In this document: positions 36,606-47,503 of the stretch, in pieces | How the letters are laid out: the number at the start of each line of letters is the position of its first letter | How positions within the stretch are numbered: the stretch's first letter is position 1 | DNA from: Polytrichum commune | Taxonomy: Eukaryota > Streptophyta > Polytrichopsida > Polytrichales > Polytrichaceae | Direction: 5' to 3' | Length of the DNA: 64,000 nt | NCBI GenBank assembly: GCA_950295325.1 | Contig: OX485803.1 | Coordinates: forward strand, 11,038,001-11,102,000 | Notes under the pieces: generated by a model | What the model saw: only the letters and a program-made list of their open reading frames with translations | Database searches by the model: none | Told to the model about the DNA's origin: nothing | Position numbers and translations under genes: made by a program

Positions 36606-36925
36606 ACGCTTGATCAAACATGATCACAGTAGAGAGGAATGGGCTCCCATTCACGTCGGTGTAAAAGAAACCCCGACGTTACTTTTATTTTCTTTATTAT
36701 CCAATATCATTTCATTTTATGTCATTGCACCTACCTAGCTAGAAGTGCAGGTTGCCAAGCCTCTGTAATGTTTACAAACACCCTTTTTATAATCCCGCCT
36801 TGGCTGGCTCACAATCTCAATTGATTGTCTGCAGATTCGTCGGTAAACGAAAACAATCACAAAAGTATGGCAAGTTGCAGATGAGTATGAATAGCTTTTA
36901 TGTGTAGTGAGAAAGTGATGTGTAA

Positions 36926-37515
36926 GGGCCACTTCACACACAAGGCTGAAGGCCCTTGACCACGGCAATGTAAGAGCTCTCATTGGTCGAAAAGGCAGAG
37001 ACCGTCCAAGTTCACTTCACACTAGGAGGTGAAAGCCTAAAGGCCCAAAGAAAAGTTCGTGAATGAAAAGTCTACATGGAGTCCTACATGGCTAGTTGTG
37101 GATAAGGGTGCATGGTCTACCGGAATTTGCGTCAGGCCCACCTCCAAGAGGTGGGCTTGACGCAAATTCCGGGAGACCATGATTTTTTTAATATTTTTTC
37201 CAGCAGGACATATTTCAGGACAGACTGCATGGCAAATTCCAGGACAGATTCCAAGACAGACAAACACCACCAAGTAGTTATCTTAAATTGATAAACTTGG
37301 AGACATATTATATTAAACCAAATCCTCCCCTCTTTTTCCGCCAACAAAATATGCAATGGTCCCGCAACATGGTTCATTCTCACTTCACACTATGCTTGAG
37401 GGCCAAAGACTACATAAAATGGCTTTCCCAACACCCATGGTACGGCCTTTGGATGAGAGTCAAGGGTCCTCACCATTACAAGGTCACGGCTCTTGGCTCA
37501 TGTGTGAAGTGGCCC
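36926..37515. mobile_element. PIF/Harbinger-type MITE, 590 bp, TAA target duplication
   Basis: The ends share GGGCCACTTCACACA in inverted orientation (15 of 15 bases). TAA flanks both sides (36923-36925, 37516-37518), the 3-bp target of this superfamily. The uninterrupted site is visible in copy A near 393-397. Sub-terminal copies of CACTTCACAC occur at about 37013 and 37380. No transposase; the interior contains a long hairpin, listed separately. Confidence 0.92.
37111..37181. repeat. Near-perfect 34-bp-arm hairpin inside the Harbinger MITE
   Basis: Arms 37111-37144 and 37148-37181 pair at 32 of 34 positions around a 3-base loop (CAA). An RNA copy would form a single long stem of a size that Dicer-like enzymes could process. 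MITE-derived small-RNA precursors are known in plants; production here is not shown by the sequence. Confidence 0.9.
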
Positions 37516-37747
37516 TAAGGCCTTGACTCAAGTCTCAAGGGCAGCGGTGTCAGTGCCTGCTGGCCCCACCAGGCGGGCTGCCCGAGACAAATTGAAGTGT
37601 CCGTTTACTTATTCCTGCTCCGAGCATCTTACTGCTCCGGTGGAGGATGGATGTGATCTAAACCTAACTTTGGACCGAGGGCAAATTCAAAGCTTGCCTC
37701 CCTCTTGGAGATTAGACCTAAATTATTATGGATCTAAACAATCACAA

Positions 37748-39440
37748 TGCGAGTCAATTGAGGCAACATACCCAGAATCCCAGATCACTGTTTGCATCAA
37801 ACCTACACAGACTCTAATTAAGAACGCCGATTTCCTACTTAACCAGAACACACAGTAGGCACTAAAATGTTGAAAACTCATCATTTATTGTTGTTAGGGG
37901 GGTTTCGTAGCATCGATTTGGAGGAGATTGCATCGTCTAAGTCGTCAATCGGTACACCAGAATGCAACAATGGGTTGTCTTTGTAATTAAGGGGCAACTC
38001 TTGTGCCTGTAATTAAGAGAGTTCATTAATAACATCTCTGATTTTAGAGTTCAATCGTATATCATTATGCAGTTGTGAATTGAATTAATCCTAAAAAAAT
38101 ACTTGAGAAAAGATTAAAAAGAACATGAGTCATTTGTCTGTTGTCATCGGCCTCTATAATCATGTCACATTATCCTCAAAATGTGGTCGTTCCGCAATCC
38201 AAGTGCTCTGTCCTTTCAATAGACTATGGTCAAGATGTGTCGGGAAATTGTCAAGTGTCTAGTATGTGTCACTTGCTTGTGGTCCTTCACAACTCCTCCT
38301 TTATGGGAACTCTATTTGTGGTCCCCATTGATTACAAGGCAATTCCTTTGTTTGACCGATACTCTCATCCTCGACTATATTTTTCTCACTTTGACCATAG
38401 CACATGACATAAAGTTTCACACTAGGTAATTTTACTTATGACCATGGATTTCATCAATTTGAATTATAAACATTCTTCCATCCTTTCACATGATATAGAC
38501 ATTGATGAATTCGCTCATAAGACTATTTGTCAAAATTACTCTTATTCCATAGATAGATTCAATTGGACTTACATTAACAATACAACTCCTTGACTCTTGT
38601 AAACAAATAGTCTCTCACTTTAGACCAAATCATTCATTTAGTAGACATGAAACATGTTTTCAAGCAATGGCCATGTACAACTTATGCTCAAAAATCCAAA
38701 TGCTTACTTATAGTGTCTCACACAAGGTTCGTTCATTCACAAACTATGATGATGAGCAATTTCCGATGCATGCTATCCTCTCAAGAAATTATGAGTATTC
38801 AAGACCATATGTCCGCCCGATCATGATTTAAAAGACTCGGACTCTCTGATCATGGGCTTCACACCCTGTAACTCCAACTTAGATTATGGCCATACACATT
38901 TCGAGACAATTGGACAAAAGTTGTCACATAAACTTTGCCTCAAAAACTAAAGGCTTCACACCTTTGAGTCAATATTTGACTGCCTTTGACTATGGCCTAC
39001 AAAGGTATAAAACAACAACAAAAAAAACAACAGGTGGTTTGGTTCTCAAAAGATGTGTTTGTCCATGGCCAAGCTCAAAAAGGGCTTCTTAATCCTCCAC
39101 ATTTTGCACATGTTTATAGCCCTTAATCAACACTCTTGCCATCTCCTGTCAATAGTCATAAACAATCCATCCCTTAACTCACCAATCCTTTGTTTTACTT
39201 TAAGAACACTAGTTTCAATGATTGCTTACTAAATAAAAGTTTATAGAGAAGATATGAATTAACCACTAAAAAAATTGCCAAAATGAATAGATTTCATCTA
39301 GAAATTTGGATGACAAGGTGCAAAGAAACATATGAAATTTTAAAGCCTTGGCCTCTAACCCATGACCCCAAAGGGTCTACATTGTTACCCTTGGCCCCTA
39401 AGATAACAACATGGGTAACAATGGGTCTACATTGTTACCC
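37748..39440. other. AT-rich intergenic DNA, no gene seen
   Basis: No reading frame with recognisable similarity. The words GACTATGG and GGTCAA recur near 38220, 38988 and 39955 but without a fixed period. The right end (39370-39440) carries a short duplicated segment, GGGTCTACATTGTTACCC at 39373 and 39423, just outside the Mutator element. Confidence 0.55.
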
Positions 39441-40036
39441 CTTGCCATGGGGGAAGGCTAAATCCCCTGTAGTAACGCACAGTTGGCTCACGTGTGGCCA
39501 CCATGGCACGTGGGCCCCGCGCTGGTGCCTAGCCCATTTGACCCCCCAGGGTTTAGGGTACGGTCGTACCTTGCTGACGCCCGAGACACTGCGCAGTGTC
39601 CCGAACTTTAGTCGCCGGAACACTGCAATGCCGGAACACTGGCCCCATCCATCGCCATGCCATCCCCTCATGCCCACGCCATGGTTGTGGGGCTCACCAA
39701 TACGTCATCTCCCGTCAACCCAGAGTCTCGGAATGCGCGTTAGGAGACTGGAGTGAAGGAGGAGCAATCCTTTTAACCCATATTGTTTGGGGGACAACTC
39801 AAGGGCAAGCTTATAAGGAGAAGTGGCCAGCACCTCGTTCGAGAACAAGATGTTGACTTGGAACTGGTTACTTGCTACTTGTTGCTAAGACTATGGCCCC
39901 CTCTGATGAGAGAGGTTACTTGGAACTGGTTATTGGCTCTTGAGACTATGGCCGGATACAGAGACTATGGTCGCGCCCGTCTAGACTATGGTCCTAGGGA
40001 TTAGACTCTTCGCTTAGGCCGGTTCGCTTAGCTCGG

Positions 40037-40333
40037 TCACTCAGTTCCCGTTACTTTGCCATTGCTTTTGCATGTAATCCCAAAAGTCCAAAAGTCTTTT
40101 TCTTCAGGGTATTTTTTGCTCAACTCGTCTAGCTTATCTTTTGCCCAAGTTGTTGATTCAAAGCCACTAGGTGATGACTTATCATACATCATGAGACCCA
40201 ACTCTTGAAGGACCATTGCACGTCGTACAATGTCTTTGATCTTGTAACAAGAGTGTTTTTGCCATGCACGACGAGCATGCCACAAGCAAAGGAAAATTGG
40301 AGTTCCAGGCCCCGTCTCTCTGAAACATCCCAA
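40037..40333 (-). pseudogene. Transposase fragment in the left TIR arm
   Basis: A 98-codon frame whose first half (PIFLCLWHARRAWQKHSC, then IKDIVRRAMVLQELGLMMYD) resembles a segment of plant MULE transposases around the conserved CLWH. It lies wholly within the inverted repeat, so the identical frame exists on the other strand of the right arm. Too short for a working transposase. Confidence 0.6.
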
Positions 40334-40473
40334 AAATCAACCATGTCAATGCGAATACATTTTTTGAGTAACGGCTTTCACAATGACATAAAATGGCATT
40401 AAACTACGAATATGAGATAAATGGGTGGAATATATGTCTGGAAGTGATTGACTAACTCAAACATTCGTGGGAA

Positions 40474-40643
40474 TGTAACATTGATCTTGTAACACTAAAG
40501 TTGTAACACCGAACTTCTAACACTGAAGTTGAAACACTGATCTTGTAACACTAAAGTTGTAAAACTGAACTTCTTACACTGAGATTGTAACACTGAATAC
40601 GTAACACTAAAGTTGTAACACTGCAATCCTAAACACTGAAGTT
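40474..40643 (+). repeat. Short tandem repeat (TTGTAACACTRAA-like) in the Mutator loop
   Basis: Around ten imperfect copies of a ~17-bp unit such as GTAACACTAAAGTTGTAAC, starting about 34 bases past the inner edge of the left arm. Sub-terminal repeats of this sort can be transposase binding sites, but its position at the loop side makes that uncertain. Confidence 0.8.
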
Positions 40644-40997
40644 TCTGTACGTATTAGCTATAGAATTACTATGGTTATCCGAGTAGCAAGAAACTATGAA
40701 CAAAACTATAACTGATGTAATAACCCATTCGCAATTTCAAAATACAACAAAGTTGATACTTACACATGCATGGCTGCCTATTTGAGAAAAACATATAACT
40801 ACAAACAGGATGATGGCTTTCTTGGTAGGAAATTGCATAACAATCTTATATGAAGAGTAGGACATTGGATGTCAACAATGTATTCCGTGACACTAGAATC
40901 CTCAAAGTCCACATTTTTTTCTAAAGTTCCAACAGGGGTAGTGTCACGCGAGCAAACATTGATATGATGTTAGTGTTTGAATTAACAGCCAAACATT

Positions 40998-41522
40998 CTA
41001 AGACGTCTCGCCACAGTTTTTTCCTTTCGCTCCAAGAAATCTTTTTTCTCGAAGAAGGCTAAACCCCCTGCCATCATTGACGGCTCGCAGCACTGGCGAA
41101 GCCACAAGTGGGTGAAGTGTTCCAGACTTCAAATCTGCTTTCAATGCTTGGACCCTACCCACGACTTGATTTAAATTTGCTAGAAGATGCTCCATGAGGA
41201 CAATGTCCCCCGTGACTTCTTCAGAGAGGTCTACAACCAATTGCCTCAAAGCTTCGCCGAGATCCTTTGACAAAACACTGGTCCGAACCGGAGTTTGCTT
41301 CGGGGTACATACCGGGGCAGTGTCAGGAGGAAATTGTGGATGACGAAGCGGCGTACAAGGGGTGAGGAGTTCTCTCATACCACCTATGACGGTTCCAACA
41401 TGTTTGCCACAGAAACGTGCAATTGTACCCTCAACAATATCCGGTCGAAGCATGAGCATGACCTTCACAACATGCAGACATATATTCCACCCATTTATCT
41501 CATATTCGTAGTTTAATGCCAT
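40998..41522 (-). CDS. ORF of 174 codons spanning right TIR edge and loop
   Basis: An intact frame starting in the right inverted repeat (MALNYEYEINGWNIC) and running into the unique loop. The C-terminal half (SKDLGEALRQLVVDLSEEV, then HLLANLNQVVGRVQALKADL) looks helical and may be a coiled coil. The matching start in the left arm runs into a stop soon after the arm ends. I recognise no family. It may be a captured host fragment or the element's own accessory ORF. Confidence 0.4.
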   Translation of the reverse strand: MALNYEYEINGWNICLHVVKVMLMLRPDIVEGTIARFCGKHVGTVIGGMRELLTPCTPLRHPQFPPDTAPVCTPKQTPVRTSVLSKDLGEALRQLVVDLSEEVTGDIVLMEHLLANLNQVVGRVQALKADLKSGTLHPLVASPVLRAVNDGRGFSLLREKRFLGAKGKNCGETS

Positions 41523-41581
41523 TTTATGTCATTGTGAAAGCCGTTACTCAAAAAATGTATTCGCATTGACATGGTTGATTT

Positions 41582-41878
41582 TTGGGATGTTTCAGAGAGA
41601 CGGGGCCTGGAACTCCAATTTTCCTTTGCTTGTGGCATGCTCGTCGTGCATGGCAAAAACACTCTTGTTACAAGATCAAAGACATTGTACGACGTGCAAT
41701 GGTCCTTCAAGAGTTGGGTCTCATGATGTATGATAAGTCATCACCTAGTGGCTTTGAATCAACAACTTGGGCAAAAGATAAGCTAGACGAGTTGAGCAAA
41801 AAATACCCTGAAGAAAAAGACTTTTGGACTTTTGGGATTACATGCAAAAGCAATGGCAAAGTAACGGGAACTGAGTGA
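41582..41878 (+). pseudogene. Transposase fragment in the right TIR arm
   Basis: Mirror copy of the frame at 40037-40333, the same 98 codons on the opposite strand. Transcription across the whole element would give an RNA with both copies complementary, that is, a long double-stranded hairpin over transposase sequence. Confidence 0.6.
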
Positions 41879-42474
41879 CCGAGCTAAGCGAACCGGCCTA
41901 AGCGAAGAGTCTAATCCCTAGGACCATAGTCTAGACGGGCGCGACCATAGTCTCTGTATCCGGCCATAGTCTCAAGAGCCAATAACCAGTTCCAAGTAAC
42001 CTCTCTCATCAGAGGGGGCCATAGTCTTAGCAACAAGTAGCAAGTAACCAGTTCCAAGTCAACATCTTGTTCTCGAACGAGGTGCTGGCCACTTCTCCTT
42101 ATAAGCTTGCCCTTGAGTTGTCCCCCAAACAATATGGGTTAAAAGGATTGCTCCTCCTTCACTCCAGTCTCCTAACGCGCATTCCGAGACTCTGGGTTGA
42201 CGGGAGATGACGTATTGGTGAGCCCCACAACCATGGCGTGGGCATGAGGGGATGGCATGGCGATGGATGGGGCCAGTGTTCCGGCATTGCAGTGTTCTGG
42301 CGACTAAAGTTCGGGACACTGCGCAGTGTCTCGGGCGTCAGCAAAGTACGACCGTACCCTAAACCCTGGGGGGTCAAATGGGCTAGGCACCAGCGCGGGG
42401 CCCACGTGCCATGGTGGCCACACGTGAGCCAACTGTGCGTTACTACAGGGGATTTAGCCTTCCCCCTTGCCATG

Positions 42475-43495
42475 TTGTTATAACTTTCTATCAGTGTTTT
42501 TTTGTGGTTGCTTGAGGGTGCCTCGAGCTTCAAAGTTATTCAAATTTGAGTTAAGCTGGCCCCAAGATTTGACGGCCAAGTCAACTCTTAGTTTAAAGCG
42601 GCCCTACTAATCACATCCATTCTCCTCCGACCGAAACAATGAACAGGGAGTACTGGCTGCTACACTAAATTGTCTATATAGTTTGGGTTACCATCTGGAA
42701 TTACATGCTGCTATAAGTTTTAATTGAGATGGTTCAATTTTTACCAAGTAAGTTGTTTCGTGTTCTTTAACTTACATATTGCACTGCTTATGGTATTTAG
42801 TGTCACGTACACTATTTGTAAAGGGCCTAAATGAGATGCTTAGAGGTCTCAAAGTGTCACGTCCACTACTTACCAATATGATACTATTCGTCAACATAAG
42901 TAATTTTTCAACTGAAAAGTACTTTACATTATGACATTTAGCGTAGCACATTGGGATACTTGAGATGATAGTTTTGCACTTTAGTATGCAAGGGGAGATA
43001 TTATTGAGCATACTAATGTCATGTGTCATACAATGTTTACAATGAAGTATGTAAGAGGAAGATATTCTTGAGCATAGTAATGTCAAGTGCCATTTGTGTA
43101 CCTTTAGCCCACTTGTAGCCCACTGTGTAACATAGGCACACACCTCACACTACTGAACATACTCATGCCAATATTAGTAAGTGCACTTGAACGCCAAGTT
43201 TCACGAGGTGACATTAATGATGACATTTGTTAATCATTAGTGTAACCTAGCATATTACGCCTCGAAAGAGGGTAAGTGACACTATCATGCATGTGACACT
43301 AAATAGCATAAACAATGTATTTTGTATTGAGGAAGATTTGATAGCCTCGATAGAAAGTTATAACAACATGCAACTCCACATGGTGACCCACACTAATATG
43401 AGTGTTTGAGTGTTTAGTGGAGTTACAGATGAACTGGTGGAAGTTCAAGACTCCAGGAGATTAACCGATCGTTTTAGAGCAACCTGTGGAATATA
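42475..43495. other. AT-rich intergenic DNA, no gene seen
   Basis: No coding signal. Words such as AGTGTCACGT and ATGTCAAGTG recur at irregular intervals between 42800 and 43300, giving a weakly repetitive look. The minus-strand frame 42772-43143 has no recognisable motif. Confidence 0.5.
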
Positions 43496-43509
43496 CCTCA
43501 AATTATGAA

Positions 43510-43875
43510 CATAGATAGAAACTCCGGTCCCTTTTTAGCAAGGGGCCGGCGTGAATAAAGTGTCCGTTCGTAGTGTCAATGACCCGATGCCCACCGGACA
43601 AGGGGACATTGGGGCAATACTACTCTCCCCTTTTGAGGATGGGCACTATAATGACACACTATACTAGTTCCTAGCTAGCCACTAGTGCCTTGAAGATACC
43701 GGACATGGTATCCCCCCAAAGGGCTTTAGATACCCATACAACAAGGTCCAAGGACCCCCCACCATAATTGGGTGGACTAAGGTGGTGAGAACCACGCCGG
43801 CATGGGGAATAGAACCCACAACCTCCTCATTGGGGGCCATGAGCCCTAACCACCAAGCCAAGGCCCGTGGTGCCT
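43510..43875 (-). mobile_element. tRNA-derived SINE, 366 bp, 14-bp target duplication
   Basis: On the minus strand the head has an A-box-like TGGCTTGGTGGTTAG (43846-43860) and a B-box-like GGTTCTATTCC (43806-43816), spaced as in a tRNA gene and forming an internal Pol III promoter. The body continues to about 43510, ending in a short CTATCTATG tail. CCTCAAATTATGAA flanks it exactly at 43496-43509 and 43876-43889, marking target-primed insertion. Confidence 0.88.
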
Positions 43876-44110
43876 CCTCAAATTATGAAAGAAAAACCGG
43901 AAGATGACATCATGTAACCCGGTTGGACTTGGAAACACTAGGATTTTGACCGATTTGCGCACAGTGAGTGCTCATAGCTGGGACAAAGCTGGCATCCGAA
44001 TTTAATGAAGAAACGAACATCGACTTCGCATGTTTTGGTGGGCAAGCCTGGCCGGCTCGTGGGCCCTGTAGGCGCTGACCACCCGGAGCCTCTCTCCTTG
44101 CCGATTCTAA

Positions 44111-45170
44111 GGGGCACTTCACAATATGGCTGAAGGTCGAGAGGCCATCGATTTCCACCAATCAGATTGCAAGAAACCAAGAGTTCAGTCTCTCAACCCT
44201 TCACACTGAGGTCAAAGTTCAAAGGCCGTCGCAATTTGAAATGCTTACTTTGTGACGAAAGCGACGGACTCTCGAAGGAAGTTTGGGTTGGACGGGAATG
44301 GAAACCCAAACTGTGGTCGAGAGGCCATTGGTTTTTTTGCATTAAGAAATCATTCATTGGCAAGATCTTGGCCGTTAGATTGGAGGGGTTGTTTTGAGCA
44401 AGGAATAAAGTGGGTGCTCCTTTGGGTTTGGACTTTGGGCTTGGCCTTTGGAGGCTTCATAGTACAGTATTCTCCCACTTAAGTACACACCCATTTAAGT
44501 ACGCATCCCGGTTAAGTGTGCAATTTTTTTTTGGAAAAAATTAGGGTTCATACTTTATTGTTTGAACTTGTCATGCAAGTCATTTGCCGTGAATGCATGA
44601 TTTTTTTACGCTTGACATTTGATCCTAGTTTGTTAACGTTTTGCTGAAACGTCTCAAATGATTGTCGCAATTCATCATACATTTGTCCAACTTCCGTCTG
44701 AACACTGGAGCAAAGCAATTGGTTGTCAATGTTGAGGACAATGTTGTGTAGAGCTTCAAAACCTTTGAAGTCGGTGGCACTCTCAGATTCAACAAACGTC
44801 TTGATAGGGTGGATTTCGGTCAAGCGGCCGGGTTGCCTCAGGTTTCATCCGTTTCCCATTGCGATTGTTGAATAAGAAGGTCTAGAAAAGAACGATATGA
44901 GTAAAGTACACATCTACCAACTAAGTGCGCACCAACAGCTCCAGTTCAAAGTGCGTACTTAAGTGGGAGATTATTGTATGGCCGTCCAAGTTGAGAGGCC
45001 GTGGAAATTCATGACCATAAGTTTGGCCTTTGGGGGCTTCACACTATGGCCGGCCAAAGGCTCCGATTCCTGTATTTTATTGGCTATGTATTTTCAGCCC
45101 ATTTCTTTGGACTCTCAACAAAGGTCGGCCGGCCTGTGGACTTGGACGGCCATGGTGTGAAGCAGCCCTT
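44111..45170. mobile_element. Degenerate composite of Harbinger-like TIR elements
   Basis: The left end GGGGCACTTCACAATATGGC and the reverse complement of the right end (GGGCTGCTTCACACCATGGC) pair imperfectly and resemble the TIR of the MITE at 36926-37515. Further CTTCACACT words at about 44199 and 45039 suggest nested or rearranged copies. A separate TIR element is inserted in the middle. No complete transposase is present. The right end lies only about 55 bases from the start codon of the gene at 45226. Confidence 0.6.
44472..44969. mobile_element. TIR element, 498 bp, ATT target duplication, nested in the composite
   Basis: The ends share CTCCCACTTAAGTAC in inverted orientation and ATT flanks both sides (44469-44471, 44970-44972). 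Sub-terminal variants of TTAAGTACRCA are repeated at both ends. A minus-strand frame (44548-44823) encodes a helical-looking segment (EVGQMYDELRQSFETFQQNV) without a known domain. A 3-bp duplication fits CACTA or Harbinger, but the tip matches neither well. Confidence 0.75.
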
Positions 45171-45225
45171 ATTCATCAGTGCATGTCCACTCTGGTGACT
45201 TATATCACCGTCGTCGCCACTCCCC

Positions 45226-47317
45226 ATGGCGCCAGAAGTAGAATTGACTGCGCAGGAGCGGGAGCGGGAGCAGAAGCGGAAGGACGGGCGATTGACACAG
45301 AAGAAGGAGAAGGCGAAGAAGCTCGCCGAGGACGACAGGCGGAAGCTGTGGGAGGAGCTCCTTGAGGAGCCTAGCCGTGCTGCCGCCCTTTTCAACCTCC
45401 AACTCGACTGTCTGTTGGAGGGATATTACAATCGTATCACCAACAAGGATCCCGACGACACCCAATCGTCTGGGTCGGAAGAGACGGACCCGGAGATCAG
45501 AGGCGCCACTCCTCCGGAGCTTCAGGATCCAGAGCGGGCACCTTCTTCTTCGTTGAACCTATCTGCCGGTACTGCGGATCAGCAGGATCAGCCTTTATTG
45601 CCGCGTTCGAAGGAGCCACCGGCCCATTCGTTGCAAGTGAAGCTTCAGAAACTATTCAAAACTGCGGAGAACGAGAGCGAGCGCAAGGAGTTGGAGAACA
45701 AGCTCTGGAAGGAAGCCCCGAAGATTGAAAGAAAGAAGAGGGATCTGTTGGAGAAGGGAAAAGCATCTCAGTCTGTAGAGGCTGAGGTCCATTTGCGATA
45801 CTTGTTGCAGGTGCTCGATCAGAAGGAACTTGATGCAGTGTATGAGCGTCGTATCGAAGGCGATAGACGCTTCATAGAGAAGCTGGACGCAGGGGAGGAA
45901 ATAGCAGAGGCGGGAATAAAAGACAAACGTACAAAAAAGCATGGAAAAGCACCTAGTACCGTAGAGCGGAGAGACACAGCTGAGGACGACATAGGGTACG
46001 TGGATGGTAGTATAGGGGTTCCAGAGTTGCCCGGCTCCTACACGGAGATCAAGAGGCTGCTGGACATTGAGAATCATCCGGTTTACGTGAAGGCGCTTCA
46101 GGAGTGGGGTCGGAAGGAGGCATTGTTCAGCAATCGGGTGGAACGCAAGAAGAAAATTGTCTCCAATCTGAAGAACGAGATTTACCAGTTGATTGGCTTC
46201 TTCAGCGTGTTCCAGGGCGTGATGCTCACAGCTGTCGCTCAGTCCAGCCTTCTCCACTGCCACAACTTGTGGAGCCCCATCTCCTTGTCCGTGTTGGCCT
46301 CGGTGGCAAGCATCTTTGGGGTTGTGCACAAGTTGATGCAAATCCAGAGCTTCCAAAGGACCATCGATTCAGAAGAAAGCACCTGGAAGGTCTGCCCCCG
46401 AGTCTCGGACCATAACGTTTCCCAACGAAAATATCTTGTTCCTTATCGAAGTGAAGAATTTTGTCTTCTCAAATAATTAGAAAGGCCCTCCAATTATGTT
46501 GCTAACCTATTGATCTCAGAGTAGCTTACAGATTTTGAGCCTATAATTCAATGTCTTTGTACAGCAGGTCGTTTTGGTGCCCATTGCTAAATCCACATCT
46601 AATCACACACCATTCAAATATAGGTGGTCCTAAGATATGTAACTGAATGAAGTCTGCCCACCATATCTATATATGTAATTTAGTGTGGCATTGAAATTGA
46701 CGTTCGATGTCAACTTGAGGGGGCTGCATGACCTGTCACGTAGCAGCAAATACTTGTCTCATCCCACCTACTCTGGTTGCCATCCACGCATTGAAAGCCA
46801 TTTATGTATGATGATGATCAATACTGTGAGTCACACTACATCAGATGCATAATGTAGTGCTAGACTTTGATAAACATTGTTTCTCTCGAGTGAGGGTTGG
46901 CCCTAGCTCAACTTCCTGGACTTTGAAATCAGTTGTATTTCATTTCAGTTTCATGGTTGGTGGGGAGGCAATACCCTTATCTGGGTGCGTGTAGGGCACC
47001 CCTTCTGTGTTACGTAACGTTTTTAAGTGTAAGAGGTTTTACATACTGATTTGGCTATTGCCCCGGTGTGCTACCAGATTGCAGTGGCAAAGGGATCAAG
47101 GCTGCGAGAAGAAGGAACCGAGAAATTTTGTTTTGCCACGTCAGAGAGGCCCACAAAACCGGAGGGGACTCGCCAAACTTGGCAGAATTTAATTCTTCGC
47201 TGGGTTTACTATTTTCTTGTCACTGTAACTTTGGTTGCCTTCGGAGTATTATTCCCTGTTTCGCATTGGAGAATATTGTGTCATGCAGATGACCGTGCCC
47301 CTGCCTCGGCTCGTTGA
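45226..47317 (+). CDS. Plant coiled-coil protein with three C-terminal membrane segments, unknown function
   Basis: Two-exon model: 45226-46389 (388 codons) and 47078-47317, joined in phase 0 by a GTCTGC donor and a CTACCAG acceptor, giving 467 residues ending APASAR. Without splicing, exon 1 runs on only to 46476. The N-terminus is highly charged and likely coiled coil (QEREREQKRKDGRLTQKK), then has the conserved-looking FNLQLDCLLEGYYN near residue 60. A long charged helical middle follows (ELENKLWKEAPKIERKKRDL). Hydrophobic segments lie near residues 320-345 (IGFFSVFQGVMLTAVAQSSL) and 350-370, with a third in exon 2 (WVYYFLVTVTLVAFGVLF). I associate this architecture with an expanded family of bryophytes and lycophytes, from memory. 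The function is unknown; membrane anchoring with a soluble coiled coil is inferred. It shares strand with the next gene, 186 bases downstream. Confidence 0.75.
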
Positions 47318-47503
47318 GTTGGAGATTTGAATAAAGTCTTACGTAATTAGCAGTGTTCACTGGTGAGTATTCCTGATTTGTTGTTGTCTGCTTTAAGTCT
47401 ACTGAAACTGTCTCTCTCTTGATTTCCTTAGTTTTCTTGAGTACCTTCTTCTCTCATAAAGGTTCTGAACGCTCACTGGTGGCCTGGACAGATCACTGCC
47501 AGA

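Larger units (their letters stand above)
36606..37747 (+). repeat. Dispersed repeat copy B with two MITE insertions
   Basis: Counterpart of 81-628. It abuts the hAT MITE at its left edge and carries a 590-bp Harbinger-type MITE inside. Beyond 37747 the copies diverge. An open stretch corresponding to that in copy A (from 37523, here about 111 codons) is kept, with a synonymous CCC/CCT difference, but I cannot assign it to a family. Next to the LINE 3' end, it is best read as the LINE's tail. Confidence 0.8.
39450..42465. mobile_element. Foldback Mutator-like element, 3,016 bp, 991-bp terminal inverted repeats
   Basis: The element starts GGGGAAGGCTAAATCCCC and ends with its reverse complement. 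CTTGCCATG duplicates the target directly at 39441-39449 and 42466-42474, the 9 bp expected of Mutator. The arms 39450-40440 and 41475-42465 stay in register from end to end (paired coordinates always sum to 81915) with only a few differences seen, for example near 39570 and 39614. The central 1,034 bp is unique sequence. Confidence 0.93.

Noticed and set aside
39450-42465. Palindrome as an assembly artefact
   Set aside because: An exact 9-bp target duplication outside the arms and a unique 1-kb loop fit a real Mutator insertion better, though long-read confirmation is still desirable.
43806-43875. Genuine tRNA gene on the minus strand
   Set aside because: A and B boxes are present but the acceptor stem does not pair and a long SINE body follows, flanked by a target duplication.
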